Assembly (NCBI GenBank): GCA_947034895.1
Contig: OX344761.1
Coordinates: 27,912,863 to 27,976,862 of the forward strand
Direction of reading: 5' to 3'
Source: Rhytidiadelphus loreus
Lineage: Eukaryota > Streptophyta > Bryopsida > Hypnales > Hylocomiaceae
DNA: 64,000 nt
The stretch's first letter is position 1. Every line of letters starts with the position of its first letter. Both the position numbers and the translations under genes were made by a program. Positions 59,115 to 64,000 of the stretch are shown one piece after another. The notes under the pieces were generated by a model. The model was given only the letters and a program-made list of their open reading frames with translations, was not told where the DNA came from and searched no databases.

Positions 59115-60320
59115 ATATTTTTTTCTAAATGGAAAGTTTTGATTCATTTCATTAGGATAAGTGATGTAAAAGTCATAGATAATCATGTTTTGGGGGGCAA
59201 TCTAAGCAAATTCTTGAGAAAATAACTTGTAGGATTTATTTTTTAATACAATTTTTACAATTAAAAAAAAGAAGTTCTTCATGACTTCTTTTCTTGCTAA
59301 AACAATACCACCATTGGAACTAGTGCATTTTAATTCCATCTTAGAGATATTATTAATTTAGATTTTCCTTCTATTTCATACCTACTTCTACTTAATAATT
59401 TTTTTAAGAATGAAAATTAAATTTTTTAGAATTTTTTTTCCTCTTAGACTCTCAACTCAATTCTCCACCACAAAGATTTAAACCTCAAAACTTTGTAGTG
59501 CAAAAAATTTAAGTTAAGAAGGTTCAAAGTCAAACATTCTAGTCCCACAATTTGCAAAAAAACTTGTTTTCTTCAATTTAAATGTAGATATCTTTCAATT
59601 TGTGCGGTCAAAATTTTTGAAATAAATTCCACACATTTTCATATTAGTTAGGTGCAAAATCCTGCAATTAGACGTGAAAAAAAAATTCAATTTTTTTTAC
59701 TCTTTGCAATAGAAATGACAATTTTGAGTGTTCTTTGGCAAAAAAAAGGCCTTGATCCTTTAGGGGTCAAACTATTCAGAAAATACACCTTGTAAAAGAT
59801 GTCCAACACTCCAACGTATACTACTATCAACTTGGTTGATGTATACCTACAAAATTGATAGCAATCATATAAAAGTTCATGCAAACCATATGTGATGCAA
59901 ATGAAATAAGGATCGAAGGGTTCATATGAAAATAGTAGAACATTTAAATCCAAATTCTTGTCATATATAACATATATTAATAAATAAGCTAAAAGCATTA
60001 TAAATGTGAAAAATTAAACATTGTTCTGTAAACATGCATGTAAGAAAATGTTAACCAATATAAATTGAATTGTGATTTAAAATCAATATGAAACAAGGAC
60101 CTTTTTCAAATGTCTTTTTTCCAAATAGGATTTGATGATATGTATGTATATGTCTTTTCATACAATCTTCACTACAACCTTCTATATAATCTTCTCAAAT
60201 AGGAAAATCCAAAAGTTTTAATTCTATTAAATAGTTTTAGAATACTAATATTCTTATAACAAGATGTTACAATTTTACCAAACCAATTTCATTAGATAAG
60301 AATTGAGGCCTGTGAGAGAC
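59115..60320. other. non-coding; inverted R1 fragment at 59.58-59.76 kb
   Basis: There is no gene. 59580-59760 is an inverted R1 piece ('gatatctttcaatttgtgcgg', 'ccttgatcctttagg'). Confidence 0.4.
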
Positions 60321-60322
60321 CT

Positions 60323-60360
60323 TCCGGCCATGGTTCCCCATGCTGCGAACCATGGCCGGA
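60323..60360. repeat. GC-rich hairpin, 14-bp perfect arms
   Basis: TCCGGCCATGGTTC (60323-60336) and its inverse (60347-60360) are separated by a 10-base loop. The hairpin stands in very AT-rich DNA, next to a low-complexity AATTAAA tract at 60366-60475. It may be the core of a small foldback element. Confidence 0.7.
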
Positions 60361-61019
60361 CAGTCTGATTAATTAATTATTAAAAAAAATTAAAAAATTA
60401 AATTAAAATTATTAAAAATTAAATTAAAAATTAAAAAAAATTATTAGAAAAATTATTATTAAAATTAATTCATTAATGCAGTTCAACCTCGTAGTCTCTA
60501 TGCCAGGTCGGACTGTTGGTTCTACGACGTTCACATAGTCTAGGAACATTGGAAAACTCAAGGTCTCCCAATGGCCTGAAAATTCTTCTAATGATAACAT
60601 TTCTAAACCATCACATAGTATCTTCAATTACAACAATCATATAAACATCAAAATTTGAAGGAATAAATATTTATTATTTACTTGTAAAGTAGGTCCAAAT
60701 TATTGTGGACAAAAAATGATGTTACATAAAATATACATGAATCTTCATAAGGAAAGTAACCCAATATAGCACTAATGGGTTGGAAGTTAAAACATTTTGG
60801 AATTGGTTAAGGTACCATTAGTAGTCATATTTAATAGTGTACTTGATAGTACATCTTGGTATTTATTACTTCTTTTCATTGAAACATATAGAATTGCATT
60901 GTTGCAAACCTTGACTTGTTGTTCATTTTTAAGTGAACCCTAAAATCCGAAGGTTTATATTTCATTAAAAAAAACTTTCAAAATTGTCATTTCAAAGAGC
61001 ATAAAACTTCCTTTTTTAA

Positions 61020-61855
61020 TAATACATATAATCATAGTATCTTGAACTAGACTAATATAAAAATATGTAGAAGAATTTCCACCACACAAATTGAAAGATA
61101 TTTGCATTTAAATTGAAGAAAATGTTCTTTTGTCCACCTTCTACAACTAGACTATAACACTTTACATCTCCTTAGCATAACTATATGTACTAAAAACTTT
61201 TAATTTACAAAAGAAATTACATAATTAAATTGATAGTTTGAGAAAAAAAAATTAGAAAATAGATACTTGATCAATTGTGTTCTTTAAAAAATTACTAAGT
61301 AGAAGTAGATATGAGATTGAAGGAAAAATAGATCAATAGTTCTAAGATGGAATTAAATCACACTAATTCCAAACGTGAGGTTGTCTTAGCAAGTACACGA
61401 AACCTTGTGGAACTTTTTTGGGGGAAATTGTAAAAATTTAGTTCAAATACGAATTCAATATATTATTATTTTAAGGAGTTTCTATGATTGCTTGAAAAAC
61501 AAGAAGCTCCATAGCTTTCACATCACTAATCTAGATAGAATGAATCAAGTCTTTACATGTAGATAAAAATACAATCTATGAAGAAGAAAATTAAAACTAA
61601 TTTCAAGTTTTTGTGGGGTTCTTTTGTTGCTCAACAATCTAAAATTTGTGCTGAGAAATGTATATTCTTTTTGGGGGGGGGGCACCAAATTGAAACAAAA
61701 ATCATATTCTTAAAAAGGGATTGTGTTTTCTATCTTCACAAAGAATTTCAAAAAATTGCACCAAATATTGAGATTACAGGAACCCTTCCCACTTTCATTT
61801 GTTACCAAAAGGGCAATGGGACTTTAGGGATTAAAGAATCTAAGACCATCTAATA
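61020..61855 (+). repeat. dispersed repeat R1, copy c
   Basis: It follows copy a (2330-3175) from 'gtatcttgaactagactaat' to 'gggcaatgggactttaggg'. A short frame within it is not a gene, because it is the same non-coding repeat. 60480-61015 before it holds nothing recognisable. Confidence 0.6.
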
Positions 61856-61859
61856 TTTA

Positions 61860-64000
61860 CAAAAAAATTAAGTAATATTTGATGGGGTTAGGAATTTGTT
61901 TAAATGATATTTTATTCCAAAGCCCTTCTCTAACTACAACATGCCATTGGCATTGTAGTTTGATTTTATAAAGCCTTTGTCTTCAAATTTTCAATTTAAA
62001 ACATACCTACAATTTGTACCATATGTGTAAACTATTACTAAAGAAAAAAAGGCAATTTTGAGGCAGCCTTTAAAGACATTAGTGTTAGCCATGATATATT
62101 CATAGAAAGTTCAATGAATTATTTGTACTAGCATAATCTTATAGTAACATACAACAAGAATTCAACTTTACAATATTAACAATATGGTGAAATTTGTATA
62201 ATACTCCTTGGGATGAAAAAATAAGATAATCATTGTTTTGAACATCAAAGTCTTCCATGAAAATTCAAAATTAAGCTAAGACATCAAATACCATAGATTA
62301 GAGTCTTTTGCTTTAAATAAATAGCAGATAATTCAAATAATTATACTTTGATCTCTCTAACTTATAGAATAAACATTTTTCAATTTATTGTCTTAAAAAT
62401 AAACCATGAAATAATATGTACAACTATTCATTATATTTTTGCAAATAAAATAATATTGGTAATATAATTCCTTCACCCCTAAATGCCCAAGCCTCTACAT
62501 TTACACGTTGATTTTTTTTGAAGTTAAAGGAATTTTAATTTTTTTTAAAATTTTAGTATTTGCAAATACATTCATTCACTTAAGTATATTTTTAAGTCTC
62601 AAAATTAGTTCAAAAATGCTAATGAGTTTTTTTAATTCAAGTTTCCATTTATGGAGATCTTTTGCAAAATTAAGTTTAGTGTTACAATTTTTTTAAATAA
62701 TCTAGAATTCTACAAAAATATCACATTTCAAATTTATTTACATTACTTTTGAAGTAGATTTGAAATGGAATGAATTGATAATGTCTATAACTACGTATTA
62801 TATTTTCTAGCCTTGTATTTATTACATAACCATATACTCTATTAGATTAGACTTGTGAATAAAGAATTTTAAAACTTTGAACAACATCCACATTTTTTCC
62901 CCTCCCATGATCTAATTTTTTAATATTTTATCCTTATACAATACTATCTTGTTTTTTCCTCATGTGATCCTTAACCAATAAGTCTTAATCTTAAAGGGTA
63001 CGGAACTAAATTGAATTTTCTTATAAAATATGGTTTCTTCAACCTTTGTGATGTTTGCATTAAAAGACAAGGTCTTAAGCATCAAGATTAGAAATCATTC
63101 CTACCAAAATTTGAATAATATTTCAAATATCTCTTCTGAATCAATTTTGAAACAATTTGTAAGGAAAATTAACCTAGGATTTATAATTTTTGCTTATAGC
63201 ATTTCATTTTTAAGGTGAACTAAAATTGAAACTTCAATTGATTTGTGAAAACGGAAAAAGGTTTAAGGATGATACATGAATACTTTTTTCCAAAAGTAAA
63301 CTTTTTAATACTTAGAAATATTTAAGTTATTTTTCTAACTAGCTATTTTTACCATAGCAATCTCAAAGAAGGATTTCCACTAGAAATAAACCCCAAAATT
63401 TGGCATTGATCAATTAGGAGGTAACACATTTAGTTTAGCTTTTCAAACTCCAAAGATTTTAAAGAATATTTAGTATTTCTTTTGTAAAACATTTTTCTTT
63501 TTTAAATATGGAAGAGTGAATATAGATTTCAACAGTAATGAATGGAATTGTTGTATGATATCTTAAATTTGGTGCACATCCACCAATGTTCTTTTTAACA
63601 AATTTTGTGCATTGCAAGGAATTTGGTTGGAATACTTGTACAATCTTCAATGGATTCCTCGTCTTACAACAATTGGGGCCAAAAAAAATTCAATGTAATA
63701 ATCTATAGAACTTTCTACCATTCTAAAAACTTTTGCAACTTGAAATTCAACAATTTTTCTACCATTTAAGGTATACAAACCCAAATCACTTTCAATTCAA
63801 TTGTACCCCCCTACTTTGGGGTCTACTTGTGACTTCTTACATCTTTATGTAGTGAAAATTAAAAAAGGTGGCATTATGCATGATAAGCCTCACATTAGTT
63901 TGGAATTAGGTTGAAAAGTCACAATTTTATGACTTCAATGAACACCATCATGTATTTTTTACATATGGAAAAATGTTCCTTCCTTATTCCAAAATCTTGA
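61860..64000. other. AT-rich non-coding DNA to the window end
   Basis: There is no supported gene, RNA or structured element. Short frames (62508-62696, 63030-63218, 63459-63650) are at background length and lack motifs. Confidence 0.55.

Overview
The window looks like nuclear DNA of a streptophyte with a large, AT-rich, gene-poor genome. Pointers to this are short GT-AG introns with plant-like donors and acceptors, CACTA-type elements beginning CACTACAAC or CACTACTAG, a Tourist-like MITE beginning GAGCATC, and a MULE transposase of the WRKY-GCM1 plus SWIM type. I cannot name the species; a moss, lycophyte, fern or charophyte alga is as likely as a seed plant. There are no bacterial operons, no rRNA, and no tRNA or CRISPR array I would support.

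Only one block is convincingly coding, about 33.8-46.4 kb, and it is clearly richer in G+C than its flanks. It holds two divergent genes. The minus-strand gene (33831-37608, two exons, about 1190 residues) is an open MULE-type transposase with an N-terminal WRKY-GCM1-like zinc finger, a DDE core with a CxxH insert, and a C-terminal SWIM finger. The plus-strand gene (41781-46060, at least ten exons whose phases all join, about 1020 residues) carries a ParB/sulfiredoxin-like domain (CDGNHKR), a lysine/glutamate-rich linker and a permuted beta-class DNA amino-methyltransferase-like domain (DVPEGL where DPPY-like motif IV belongs; VVDCTVGTGSS as motif I). The DNA between them holds a tandem duplication, a 22-bp-arm palindrome and a scattered series of CTCGGTACCGAG palindromes. 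A further copy of that palindrome lies just beyond the 3' end of the transposase gene. A transposase paired with a ParB-methyltransferase protein is the most interesting thing here.

Downstream of the pair, 47.36-48.23 kb on the minus strand holds broken coding fragments of an unrecognised protein. A cysteine-rich reading frame at 17.75-18.14 kb may be a remnant of a zinc-finger gene.

Most of the rest is layers of non-autonomous transposons and old dispersed repeats, several with target-site duplications and paralogous empty sites that I could read. There are two related CACTA-like elements (11642-14291 and 21858-29030). Each has been hit by a member of the same hAT-like MITE family, at different places and in opposite orientations. 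The second is also interrupted by a 4.37-kb insertion with TG...CA ends and a 5-bp duplication. A family with GGGT(G/A)(A/G)(A/T)TGCAAGAAA ends makes apparent 4-bp duplications (1008-1731, 4241-4964, plus older copies at 49.9-50.5 and 53.8-54.5 kb). Other elements are a Tourist-like MITE (9603-10104), foldback CACTA elements (50617-50772, a perfect 68-bp hairpin; 51491-52162), a TA-flanked MITE nested in an older element (50296-50512), a 27-bp-arm foldback (14971-15089) and a GC-rich foldback (58549-58833). No LTR retrotransposon coding sequence was seen, which is unusual for 64 kb of a repeat-rich plant genome.
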